Shown: positions 48,301 to 56,105 of the stretch, piece after piece
How positions within the stretch are numbered: the stretch's first letter is position 1
How the letters are laid out: every line of letters begins with the position of its first letter
Source of the DNA: RCIO01 sp965232405
Lineage (GTDB): Bacteria; Pseudomonadota; Alphaproteobacteria; Rhizobiales; Rhizobiaceae
DNA length: 64,000 nt
Assembly: GCA_965232405.1 (NCBI GenBank)
Contig: OZ246966.1
Coordinates: forward strand, 3,658,001 to 3,722,000
Direction of reading: 5' to 3'
Translations under genes and position numbers: made by a program
The notes under the pieces: generated by a model
What the model saw: the letters and a program-made list of their open reading frames with translations, nothing else
Databases searched by the model: none
What the model was told of the DNA's origin: nothing

Positions 48301-49293
48301 GGTAACGCCGTCGATCGCAGCCGCCGACAGGAAGTCCGGGACCCCGTCCGGTTCCACCGCGCTGATAAACCCGATTCCGTTGATGCCGGGCAGGGTGGAG
48401 TTGATGTCCAGTGTCTCGACATATGTCCGCCATTCGGCCAGAGAGACCCGGTTTGATGCCTCAATGAGACCCGCAGCGCCATCAAGCGCCTGACGGTAGG
48501 AATCGAGCCTGTGGCGCAGCGCCTGCAAGCTGTCTTCGGCGAGCGCGGCAAAGGCTGTCTGGTTGCGCTCGAATGTGATTTCGCTGGTCCATTTCCAGGC
48601 ATAGAAGGTCAGGCCGAGCGGGATCAGCAGAACGACAAGCGACGCGTAGGTCAGCCCGGCCATGGGACGCCCCGACCATCTGATGTTCCAGGGCCGCCAG
48701 GGACCGAACATAGCAATCGGCAAAAACACGAACACCCCGATGAGATCGCCAAGCCACCAAGTGAACCAGTTCGCCAGTGCCTGATCGGCCGTGAGGATAC
48801 CCCCTGCCATGAGCGCGCTGACGCCGATACTTGGTGCGATGATGCAGGAGACCGGACCGACAAGTGCTACAAACACAATAGCTTGTGCGCGGTTATGCAT
48901 CGATATCGGAACGCCAAAGAGCAACCGCACCGTGATCGCTGCGACAAGCGACTGCAGGGTTGAACCAATGGCAATGGCGGCCGCTACAGCAGTTGCGGCC
49001 TGGTTGAGTCCTTCGGACGAAACGGCGTTGCCTATATGGGCATTGAGCAGGAACGAGCCGATCAGCACGCCCGGCCAAAGCCGGGGGCCGTAAAACAGGA
49101 GCCCTGCCACCGCGATACCGGACGCCGGCCAGATGACCGTCGCATAACCGGGCGGCACAGCGAGACGCAGACCAAACCAGCCGGCCGCCACATAAAGGAT
49201 CGCCAAGAGCAGGATAAGGCCAAGCGTGGCACCCAAGGAGCGCTCGCGCGCCGGGTCCTTTTCCATGGCGGGCTCGGACTGACTTGTGGTCAC
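45376..49293 (-). CDS. MASE1-CHASE-PAS hybrid histidine kinase
   Basis: 1305 residues. Order: MASE1 integral-membrane sensor (about 18-235), extracytoplasmic CHASE domain (245-480), membrane helix (about 512-532), three PAS/PAC domains (555-670, 680-800, 815-930), HisKA with His945 in SHELRTPLTS, HATPase (NLISNAAKF, DKGAGIPAKF, GTGLGLHISKQL) and a C-terminal receiver with Asp1231 in VILDLQMPDG. Start GTG at 49293 is chosen because AAGGA lies seven bases upstream; GTG at 49314 is the alternative. The Hpt gene is 34 bp upstream on the same strand, so the pair forms an operon, and relay to the two free receivers is likely. Confidence 0.95.
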   Translation of the reverse strand: MTTSQSEPAMEKDPARERSLGATLGLILLLAILYVAAGWFGLRLAVPPGYATVIWPASGIAVAGLLFYGPRLWPGVLIGSFLLNAHIGNAVSSEGLNQAATAVAAAIAIGSTLQSLVAAITVRLLFGVPISMHNRAQAIVFVALVGPVSCIIAPSIGVSALMAGGILTADQALANWFTWWLGDLIGVFVFLPIAMFGPWRPWNIRWSGRPMAGLTYASLVVLLIPLGLTFYAWKWTSEITFERNQTAFAALAEDSLQALRHRLDSYRQALDGAAGLIEASNRVSLAEWRTYVETLDINSTLPGINGIGFISAVEPDGVPDFLSAAAIDGVTDLKIHPDSPAPALFVIRYIEPVEDNIQAVGLNIAFEANRYEAATHARDTGHPTITKRIFLVQDATKSAGFLLLRPLYRRGVPLETVSQKRAAFLGWVYAPFIANLVMDNLTASQGGSLNIEIFDGTASDEDQLIYASAGSVSDSHSGYQVTKTLPFLEQAWTLVWKSTPAFDAGVRTRESWLVLSGGLLLSMLLGIYLLSFARREQAIRRMVDLKTREIAAREEQNRSIVDTAVAGILILDQEGKILSANAATENMFGYPAAELVGTAARDLLVFENNIDTPSNLLELLAVRGQGQYESTSAIPARKADGSKLYLDLQVNSWKTEDGALRYTAIVRDITLQRRMTLALQEAEQRWDTALKGANIGVFDIDLTTGKSIVSDTWRTMLGFAPDAAIDAQAEWRSRIHPDDLPKVQAIDQDCFDGRTERSESEYRIRDANDNWIWLRSDASVTERGADGSPKRFVGTQTDITALKVAEAELNASRERLRTAIENAPIGMALLDPNGRWLKVNEALSSFLGYSEEELLELDFQTITHPDDLEADLELVQQLVDGKISTYQLEKRYIHKDGQSVWGLLSVSVARETDGTLAYFISQIQDIGDRKEMDRLKSEFISNVSHELRTPLTSIRGSLGLITGAMSAGIPDGVMRLLRIAHKNSERLIFLVNDILDLEKLSADSLHFEFEERDVTDEVRQAIEANQAYADQFDVSFRLQAPNEPLAVEIDATRFQQVLANLISNAAKFSRQGGEVLIDVTTDMTSVKIAVTDKGAGIPAKFRSQIFTPFSQADASATREKGGTGLGLHISKQLVERMHGEIDYTTVEDEGTTFWVKLPLLYPEPAAAGGSSDTESAAKANLPTALHVEDDTDFSAFIAAALRDKVDVTHAGTLREAAQRVSEFEHDLVILDLQMPDGNGLELLDRIASDHGKPIIVLTATEFVASDPRVSNVIVKSRTPEEEIVEIILAAVAPAAAEKREAQARA

Positions 49294-49326
49294 TGGCCTA
49301 TCCTTTCGCGTCACGCGGCGCGCCGC

Positions 49327-49638
49327 TTAACGATCGCCTGATTCAATGCAATGCCGTATCGCATCGACCAGTTTGGTTGTCTTGTCGAAGATCTCGCCTG
49401 CGGGGTCTTCGCTGTCTATTGCGCCCTCCAGCGAGACTGCCGGATCGGTAAGACTGGTGAACCCGAATATGCCGGCGCCACCTGCGATGCGATGCGCGAT
49501 CGAGCGTATTCGGTCCCGGTCCGGTTCGTCGGCCGTCAGCAGCGATTGCAGTTCGTCCGCCTCGCGTCCGGTGCGCTCAAGAAACGATTGACTGAATTCT
49601 TGCAGTCTCTGTTCGAATGCGGCGTCGGCGGCGCTCAT
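49327..49638 (-). CDS. Histidine phosphotransfer (Hpt) protein
   Basis: 103 residues, four-helix Hpt domain with the phosphorylated His in SIAHRIAGGAGIFGF, helices before and after as expected. It passes phosphate between the receiver of the hybrid kinase and free receivers (40757 or 44945). It precedes the kinase gene and is probably translated in one transcript. Confidence 0.88.
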   Translation of the reverse strand: MSAADAAFEQRLQEFSQSFLERTGREADELQSLLTADEPDRDRIRSIAHRIAGGAGIFGFTSLTDPAVSLEGAIDSEDPAGEIFDKTTKLVDAIRHCIESGDR

Positions 49639-50188
49639 GGGCCCAAATCCTGAATAAGACGCTTTGCGATAATGCTGGGATGCATTGGGAAGTCCGGTGC
49701 GATCCGTTGTTTCCTATCCCTTGTGCTTCCGCTGAACTGATCCACGCCAGGTCCGATCCTCTCGGCAGCCAAAATGGCCAATGACCAATGAATCAACAGT
49801 TACGAACGCCGTCGGAAGTCGATAGGCCGCCGCGCTGAAGCATATTTGACCTTTGCCACAACTGCCGACATGAGATCTGCGGTAGCTGCATGTCGGAACC
49901 GGATGAAATGCACAGTGGGAAAGAAATGAGCGCGCCAATCCGCTTCATTGCTTTCAAGGACCGCGACCCTTCAATCGGGCACCGTCCTACTCAGCGCGAA
50001 GACCGCACTCCGTCAAACCTCGATATGCTCAAGCGTTCCCAAGGTCGGGATCTTGTCGGCACATTAGGCTGACACTTGGAGTGCAGCCGCATCGCGGCGG
50101 AGCGCTGCAGGAACCTGGAAAGTGCACGAACAGTCAAACTCTGGTCAGCACGTCCAGGGTTCGAGCCCTGCCGGCAGAGAGCGATCCG
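49639..50188. other. 550-bp gap with a tRNA-like remnant
   Basis: No gene seen; short frames lack start signals. Its left half must hold the promoter of the leftward Hpt-kinase operon. Near the right end it carries GTCCAGGGTTCGAGCCC (50152-50168), identical over 17 bp to the T-arm of tRNA-Lys 39808-39824. The following T-arm strand is one base short (CCTG), so no functional tRNA is encoded. Confidence 0.55.
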
Positions 50189-51190
50189 TCAGCGCAGCAG
50201 TTTCTGCCGGCCATAAAGCAGCAGCATTGCAATGATGACCAAGCCGAACACGACCTGCCGGAACGTGTCGGCAGGCATGTCGAGGCCGAGCTGGGCGAAG
50301 TAGCGCTGCGGCTGCACCACCGAAAGCATCGATTGCAGGATGGTGATGAGGATCACGCCGGCGACGGTGCCGATATATTTGCCGCGCCCGCCCAGCACGT
50401 TGGTGCCGCCGAGAATGATGGCGGCAATTGTGGGTAGCAGGTAGGGATCGCCCATCGCCTGATAGGACCGGTTTGCCCATCCGGCCAAAAGAACCCCGGT
50501 GGCAGCCGCGCAGGCGCCTGAAATCACGAAACAGATCAGGATCACACGGCGGGTGTCGACGCCGCTCAGAAACACGGCGCGCTCCTGGTTGCCGATGGCA
50601 TAGATCTGGCGGCCAAGCGTGGTGCGGTTGAGCATGAACATGGTTGCAGCCCCAAGCACAATCCACACCAGAAGCGGGTTCGGTACGCCCGGGATCAGGT
50701 GGCCGACAGTAAGCTCGCGCATGAACTCGGTGGCGCGGTCCTGCGGGGCGAAGCCGCCGGTGTGATAGACCATGAGACCCTGGGCGACAGCGTTCATGCC
50801 GAGCGTGAAGATCATCGCGGGCGCGCGCAGATAGGCAACGCCAAGCCCGTTGATGAGGCCGATGCAGGCGCCGCAGAAAATGCCGAACGGAATGGCCAGC
50901 ACAACCCCGAGCTGCGGTCCGAGAATGCCTGCAGCACCCGTCGCCATCATGCCGCCGACGCCGATGGTCCAGGGGATAGAGAGGTCGATATGTCCGAGCA
51001 GGATGACCAGCATCACACCGGTAGCGACGACGCCCAGAAACGACGCCACATGCAACTGCTGGATCAGATATTGCGGTGAAAGGAATGCCGGTTCGGCCAG
51101 CGCGCCGATCAGGAGAAGAACGACAATGCAGCCGAAGGCAATCAGCGTTGCCCGGTCGAATTGCCTGAAAACTGCGTCCAAAGCCCCCAT
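50189..51190 (-). CDS. Sugar ABC transporter permease (RbsC-type)
   Basis: 333 residues, about ten membrane helices of the BPD_transp_2 family: GVMLVILLGHIDLSIPWTIGVGGMMA with the conserved G-x-DLS, and the EAA-like IAAIILGGTNVLGGRGKYIGTVAG. ATG at 51190 is chosen because it follows GATAGGGTGG; a longer frame exists. It forms with the second permease (10 bp upstream), the ATPase and the binding protein a complete ribose/sugar-type importer. Confidence 0.93.
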   Translation of the reverse strand: MGALDAVFRQFDRATLIAFGCIVVLLLIGALAEPAFLSPQYLIQQLHVASFLGVVATGVMLVILLGHIDLSIPWTIGVGGMMATGAAGILGPQLGVVLAIPFGIFCGACIGLINGLGVAYLRAPAMIFTLGMNAVAQGLMVYHTGGFAPQDRATEFMRELTVGHLIPGVPNPLLVWIVLGAATMFMLNRTTLGRQIYAIGNQERAVFLSGVDTRRVILICFVISGACAAATGVLLAGWANRSYQAMGDPYLLPTIAAIILGGTNVLGGRGKYIGTVAGVILITILQSMLSVVQPQRYFAQLGLDMPADTFRQVVFGLVIIAMLLLYGRQKLLR

Positions 51191-51200
51191 CTGTGCCACC

Positions 51201-52223
51201 CTATCGATAGAGGTCGAGTTTGTTCTTGATACGCAGCACGCGCAGCGAACCGATGCAGACCGCGACAAGCAACACGATGCCGACGAAAAGCGGCTGCAGA
51301 ACCGGGTTGATGTCGAACACGATCAGCAGGTCGCCGACGGTGCGCATGACAAAGGCGCCGAAAATCGACCCGATTGCGCTCCCCACGCCACCGAAGAGCG
51401 ACGTTCCCCCGATCACGACAGCGCCAATGGAGTTGAGCGTGTAGTCGTTGGCGATCGACACCTTTGCAGCACCCGAATAGGTGAGGGCCGTGAGCAACAG
51501 TCCGCCTATAGCGGCCAACAGGCCTGACAGCGCGAAGGCCAGAACCTTCGCCCGATCCACCGGTACGCCGGACATGTATGCTGCCTGTTCCGACGATCCG
51601 ATTGCGAACGCCGCGCGCCCGAGCACCGAGCGCCGGTAGGGTATCCAGATGAACACTACGACAAGCAGAAGAAGGATCGCGGAATGCGGTATGGCAAAGG
51701 TCGACCGGGTCATGAAGTCTGCCAGTTCGAAATTCACCGAACCACCGGGCTGCGGCCTGATTGCCAGCGCAATGCCGAAATAGACCGCCCCCATCGCAAG
51801 CGTGACAATGAGCGGCTGCAACCGCCCGTAGACGATAATGACGCCGTTGATGGTGCCGCAGAGGAACCCGACAAACAGGACGGCGATGATGCCGAGCGTG
51901 GTCGACACCGGATCGCCGACCACGATGGATGAGGCGAGGCAATTCGCCAGAACGAAAATGGCGCCAACCGACAGATCGAGACCGCCCGTCAGCACCGGCA
52001 GTGTCTGGGCCATCGCAACCAGGGCAAGCAGCGCGCCTTTGTTGGACGCGGTGTTGATGACGTTGGCGGTCAGGCCGACCGGTTGCTTCCAGCCATAGAC
52101 GGCGAACATGACAGCGAAAATGGCAATCGCAATCAGGATGCCCCGCTGGGCTGCCGAAAGCCGGAATGTGAAACGGTTTCGTTCGCTGGGGCTCGCAGCC
52201 GCGGATTCCACCGGCGCGCTCAT
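51201..52223 (-). CDS. Sugar ABC transporter permease (RbsC-type), second
   Basis: 340 residues, RbsC-type permease with about ten helices: PVLTGGLDLSVGAIFVLANC and IGAVVIGGTSLFGGVGSAIGSIFGA. Two permeases suggest a heterodimeric channel. The start ATG at 52223 overlaps the ATPase stop by 4 bp; translation coupling is likely. Confidence 0.93.
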   Translation of the reverse strand: MSAPVESAAASPSERNRFTFRLSAAQRGILIAIAIFAVMFAVYGWKQPVGLTANVINTASNKGALLALVAMAQTLPVLTGGLDLSVGAIFVLANCLASSIVVGDPVSTTLGIIAVLFVGFLCGTINGVIIVYGRLQPLIVTLAMGAVYFGIALAIRPQPGGSVNFELADFMTRSTFAIPHSAILLLLVVVFIWIPYRRSVLGRAAFAIGSSEQAAYMSGVPVDRAKVLAFALSGLLAAIGGLLLTALTYSGAAKVSIANDYTLNSIGAVVIGGTSLFGGVGSAIGSIFGAFVMRTVGDLLIVFDINPVLQPLFVGIVLLVAVCIGSLRVLRIKNKLDLYR

Positions 52224-53785
52224 TGTGCTGTCTCCTTCGCATGCTTGGCCAGTTCGGCCTCGCCAGTGCCTGCCGGCAGGTTGAGCGCCGCGGTGACGAG
52301 ATTTGTTTCGTTCAGTTCATCGCCGGTCAGGGTGCGCACCACCGCGCCGCCATACATGACCAGCACGCGATCGCAGCAGCCGATCAGTTCGTCATAGTCG
52401 GTCGAATAGAACAGGATGGCTGCGCCCTCGGAGGCGAGATTTTGCAGGAGCTGATAGATCTCCTGCTTGGTGCCGACATCGATGCCGCGCGTGGGATCGT
52501 TGAGCAGGATGATGCGCGGCTTGGTCATCAGCCATTTGCCGATCACCACCTTCTGCTGGTTGCCGCCCGACAGCGAACCGACAGGCCCGTCAATGCCATC
52601 GGATTTGATCTTGAGAAGCTGAACCATTTCGTCAATCGCGGCCTCTTCGGCCTTGAGATCGACAATGCCGGCGCGGCTGACCTTTTCGACCGCCGCGAAA
52701 GACAGGTTTTCGCGCACGGTCATGGGCAGCATCAGCCCTTCGCCCTTGCGGTCCTCGGGGATGAGCGCCATGCCGATCTCGTCCGACTTCGCGCGCTTGG
52801 GGCTTGAAAGACTGGCCGGCTTTCCACCGACTTCAACGGTGCCGGTCGCGCCGATCAGCGTTCCGAAGAGACCGAGCAGCAATTGCCGCTGTCCCTGTCC
52901 GTCGAGCCCGCCAAGACCGACAATTTCACCGGGTCTCAGATCGATATCGATGCCGTTAAGCTCGCCCTGCCAGGAGAAATCGCGAACCTTGAGCACCGGT
53001 GCGATATCAGGCTTCTTCTCGGGCTTGGGTGGGAACACACTTTCATATTCGCGGCCGATCATCATCTCGACGATGGCGTTGTCCGATCTGGTTCCGGCCT
53101 TGAACGTCTCCACTTTTTGCCCGTTGCGATAGACTGTGCAGACATCGGCAAGCTCAGCAATCTCGTTCATCCGGTGGGAGATGTAGATGATGGCCATGCC
53201 TTCTTCTCGCAGCTTGTGCAGCATGACGAAGACCTTCTCGACGTCTGCGGCGGTCAGCGCCGAGGTGGCCTCGTCGAGAATGAGGATTTTGGGATTGCGG
53301 GCGAGCGCCTTGGCAATCTCGACCATCTGGCGGCGCGACAGGGGCAGCTCGCGCACAGTGGTCGACGGATGAATGGCTTCGCCGCCAACGCGGGCGAGCG
53401 CATCTTCGGCCATTCTGCGCTGTGCGCGATGATCGATAAGGCCGAAACGTTTTGGCGGGCGGGTGATGCCGATATTGTCCGCTACCGTGAGGTCGGGAAG
53501 CAGCGACAATTCCTGGAAGATGCAGGCGATGCCGGCGTCATTCGCTTCGGTCGGATTGGCGAATTGCACCGGCGAGCCATCGAGTTCGATCGTGCCGGAA
53601 TCCGGCTGGACGACACCCGACAACACCTTGATCAGGGTCGACTTGCCGGCTCCGTTCTCGCCAAGCAGCGCATGGATCGTGCCGCGATTGGCCTCGAAAT
53701 GCACGTCCTGCAGCGCGCGAACGCCGCCATAATGTTTGGTGATGCCCGACATGCGCAGCAGCGGTGTTGCACCGGAATCCGCCAT
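52220..53785 (-). CDS. Sugar ABC transporter ATP-binding protein (double cassette)
   Basis: 521 residues, two fused ATPase domains as in RbsA/MglA. First: Walker A GENGAGKSTL near 40, signature-like LPLSRRQMVEIAKAL, Walker B ILILDEATSAL. Second: GLDGQGQRQLLLGL in place of a Walker A and SLSGGNQQKVVIGKWL, the usual pattern for this subfamily in which the second site is degenerate. Start ATG at 53785; SBP gene lies upstream across a hairpin. Confidence 0.96.
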   Translation of the reverse strand: MADSGATPLLRMSGITKHYGGVRALQDVHFEANRGTIHALLGENGAGKSTLIKVLSGVVQPDSGTIELDGSPVQFANPTEANDAGIACIFQELSLLPDLTVADNIGITRPPKRFGLIDHRAQRRMAEDALARVGGEAIHPSTTVRELPLSRRQMVEIAKALARNPKILILDEATSALTAADVEKVFVMLHKLREEGMAIIYISHRMNEIAELADVCTVYRNGQKVETFKAGTRSDNAIVEMMIGREYESVFPPKPEKKPDIAPVLKVRDFSWQGELNGIDIDLRPGEIVGLGGLDGQGQRQLLLGLFGTLIGATGTVEVGGKPASLSSPKRAKSDEIGMALIPEDRKGEGLMLPMTVRENLSFAAVEKVSRAGIVDLKAEEAAIDEMVQLLKIKSDGIDGPVGSLSGGNQQKVVIGKWLMTKPRIILLNDPTRGIDVGTKQEIYQLLQNLASEGAAILFYSTDYDELIGCCDRVLVMYGGAVVRTLTGDELNETNLVTAALNLPAGTGEAELAKHAKETAQ

Positions 53786-53808
53786 TCAAGAATTCCCGTC
53801 AAATAAGG

Positions 53809-53839
53809 GCGCCGCCGGCAACGATATTACCGGCGGCGC
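53809..53839 (-). terminator. Hairpin between binding-protein and ATPase genes
   Basis: GCGCCGCCGG/CCGGCGGCGC, perfect 10-bp stem with an 11-nt loop, lying 18 bp beyond the binding-protein stop and before the ATPase. Such partial terminators raise binding-protein mRNA over the rest of the operon. Confidence 0.65.
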
Positions 53840-53856
53840 AAGGTGGGGCAATATTG

Positions 53857-54969
53857 TTAGTTGTTTTCCCCGGTCTGCGAGGCGATCTCCTCGGCGGTGA
53901 AGCCGATGTTGCAGGCATCGAAATTGTTGCCTGCGAAGAAGCTGCCCGGCAGCTCAGGGAAGACATCGACGCCTTCCTCGAACGGCGCGTACGAGATCGA
54001 GGTCGGCAGAGCGATCTGCTGCGGAATGACCTCGCCCTTCAATGCAGCGATTGCGGTCTTGATCGTGACCGATGACTGGGCAGGGCCGGTTCCGCCGGAC
54101 TGGCAGTCGAGGCCCTTGTCGTTGCACAGCTGGCGGAAGGCGTTTTCCGTCTCGCCAGTGATCGGGATCATCGGATGGCCGGCGTCGAGCAACGCCGTGG
54201 TCGCGCCCTGCGATCCGCCCTGCACGTAAATGCCATCGAAGACACCACCGGCCGCGACCGCGTCGGCCGTGACCTTCTGCGCATCGCCCGGAGCCCAGTT
54301 GCCCACAACGTCGGTCACCTCAACCGTGCGGCCGGATGCGTCGATGACTTCGTGGAAGCCGTCATTGCGGGCAATGTCGACCGGCTGGCCGGCTGGACCA
54401 CGCACATGCAGGAACTTGGCCGGGTTGGCGTCGGTCTTGGAGAGCAGGAACTCTGCCGCTGCCTTGCCTAGTCCTTTTTGATCGACATTGATGGCGATCT
54501 GGTTGGGATCGTCGATCACATTGTCGAAGGACAGAACCACGACATTGGCGTCATTGGCCTTGCGGACCACCGAGCCGAACGCCGCAGTGTTGTTGGCGTT
54601 GATGATGATGGCGTCGAAGCCCTGGTCGATAAAATTGTTGGCCGCAGCGATCTGCGCGGCGATGTCCTCGCCAACCGAAATGACCTTGAATTCCTCCAGG
54701 TCGGCAGCGACTTCCGGCTGCTCGGCATATGCCTTGGCGACGGCGATCATCTGCACGCGCCAGTCATTGGCGATGAAGCCGTTCACAAGCGCCACCTTGT
54801 AGGGGCCGTCACGCGGTTCCCACTTGAAGTAGGTGGTGTCTGCCGACACAGGTGCGAAGCAGTCAGGGTCGGCGCCCGGTCCGGAAACGGTTTCAGGGCC
54901 GGCGATAGCGACCTGAGCGCCCAACGCCAACGCCGCCAAGGCGGTCGTGTATCTCAGATATTTCTTCAT
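53857..54969 (-). CDS. Sugar ABC transporter substrate-binding protein
   Basis: 370 residues. Signal peptide MKKYLRYTTALAALALGAQVAIA (cleavage about residue 23), then a periplasmic-binding-protein type 1 (RbsB-like) fold: YKVALVNGFIANDWRVQM, IAAANNFIDQGFDAIIINANN, VVVLSFDNVIDD. Two Cys pairs occur near the start (PDCFAP) and near the end. Ligand not predictable, probably a sugar or polyol. ATG at 54969 follows GCGGGAGGACGC. Heads the transporter operon with the regulator upstream. Confidence 0.94.
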   Translation of the reverse strand: MKKYLRYTTALAALALGAQVAIAGPETVSGPGADPDCFAPVSADTTYFKWEPRDGPYKVALVNGFIANDWRVQMIAVAKAYAEQPEVAADLEEFKVISVGEDIAAQIAAANNFIDQGFDAIIINANNTAAFGSVVRKANDANVVVLSFDNVIDDPNQIAINVDQKGLGKAAAEFLLSKTDANPAKFLHVRGPAGQPVDIARNDGFHEVIDASGRTVEVTDVVGNWAPGDAQKVTADAVAAGGVFDGIYVQGGSQGATTALLDAGHPMIPITGETENAFRQLCNDKGLDCQSGGTGPAQSSVTIKTAIAALKGEVIPQQIALPTSISYAPFEEGVDVFPELPGSFFAGNNFDACNIGFTAEEIASQTGENN

Positions 54970-55066
54970 TTTGCGTCCTCCCGCTATATTGCCAGTTGAC
55001 GGATTGCTCGAGCGGCTGGCTCCTGCCCGATCCGTATTCCTCAGCGTCGAAGCACCCTTCGGGCGC

Positions 55067-55789
55067 TCAAGCCGTTTCCTCCATGCCTTTGTCGAAGTAC
55101 TTGAAGCCAACCATCAGGTGCGAGCGCAGCCTGTACTGGAAGGCGAGGCGATCGCGCGCCGACAGCGCGTCGATGACGCCTTCGTGCTCGGCGATCGTCT
55201 CCGTTTCGAAGATGCGTTTGGTCTTGCCCATCTGCATGATGCGCAGGATCACGGGCTTCATCACCCGATAGACATCGAGAATGGCGGCGTTCCCAAGAAT
55301 CGAAACCAGCCTGACGTGGAAGGTGTAGTCGATCTCGGCCGCTTCACCCACGTTTCGCACACCGGCGAGGGTGGAGTTGATGTGATAGAGTTCGTCGACA
55401 TCCTGGCCGGTAGCGCGCTCCATCACCTGGTCAGCAGCGCCGACTTCCAGCAGGTCGCGGAATGCCTGAACGTCGGTGAAGGTCTTGCGCGAAACCTCCA
55501 TCGTGTTGAACGAAAAGAGCTCGAAAGCGCGCGACATGCGGTTGTCGGTGATCGTGGCGCCGACCTTCGGGCGCACATCGACCAAGCCGTACGCTTTCAG
55601 GATGCGCATTGCTTCGCGCACCGTGTTGCGGCTTGCGCTGAACTGAGCGCACAGTTCCCGCTCGGTTGGTAAGCTATCGCCTACCGAAAGTCCCTGATTG
55701 GCGATCAGATCGCGTATCTGCGCGACAACGCTGTCGACGGCTGAGCCACTGGCAGGGGAGAGATCCGGTTGTTTGCCTGTTTCACCCAT
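55067..55789 (-). CDS. FadR/GntR-family transcriptional regulator
   Basis: 240 residues. N-terminal GntR winged helix (PTERELCAQFSASRNTVREAMRILKAYGLVDVRPKVGATI) and a C-terminal FCD ligand-binding domain with metal-type residues (FRDLLEVGAADQVME, DYTFHVRLVSILGN, EHEGVIDAL). It is the first gene of the sugar transporter operon and likely represses it until the sugar or a derivative binds. A promoter with a repeat operator lies just upstream. Confidence 0.93.
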   Translation of the reverse strand: MGETGKQPDLSPASGSAVDSVVAQIRDLIANQGLSVGDSLPTERELCAQFSASRNTVREAMRILKAYGLVDVRPKVGATITDNRMSRAFELFSFNTMEVSRKTFTDVQAFRDLLEVGAADQVMERATGQDVDELYHINSTLAGVRNVGEAAEIDYTFHVRLVSILGNAAILDVYRVMKPVILRIMQMGKTKRIFETETIAEHEGVIDALSARDRLAFQYRLRSHLMVGFKYFDKGMEETA

Positions 55790-55855
55790 GCGCGGCGCCT
55801 CTTTCGAACCGAACCAACGAGACCGCCCGTGCGGCTATTTGTTGGACCACGATGG

Positions 55856-55884
55856 CTATTATTAGCACTCTTATTAGCTGTCAA
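55856..55884 (-). promoter_or_regulatory. Sigma-70 promoter with embedded repeat operator
   Basis: Minus strand TTGACA (55884-55879), 17-bp spacer, TAATAG (55861-55856). On the plus strand the motif TTATTAGC occurs at 55859-55866 and 55871-55878, within the promoter and 12 bp apart, a fitting GntR-type operator for the regulator whose start lies about 70 bp downstream. Confidence 0.75.
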
Positions 55885-55889
55885 TAATG

Positions 55890-56105
55890 CGCGGACGTTG
55901 ATTGGCCGAGGTCTGCGTTGCCCACAACTTTCAATTTGGGGGGGGTAGGCGGCACAGATCGGCGGGGGTTCCGCCTCAGTCGAGGGCGAGCGGATTGCCG
56001 GTCACGCACTCATTTGTTGGGCCAAATGGGATTCGTCACCGCCGAGTGCTGAAAGCTGGCGCGGCCCGAATATGGAGCAGAGGCATTGGCGATGGGACGA
56101 TGGGG
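55890..56105. other. Gene-free stretch between the regulator promoter and the sulfatase stop
   Basis: Little is seen here besides a GGGGGG tract at about 55939. It separates the promoter of the leftward transporter operon from the leftward sulfatase gene; no clear terminator hairpin was found. Confidence 0.35.

Noticed and set aside
50089..50188. A second functional tRNA near 50.15 kb
   Set aside because: Only the T-arm is recognisable; acceptor, D-arm and anticodon stems cannot be formed and the T-stem lacks one C.
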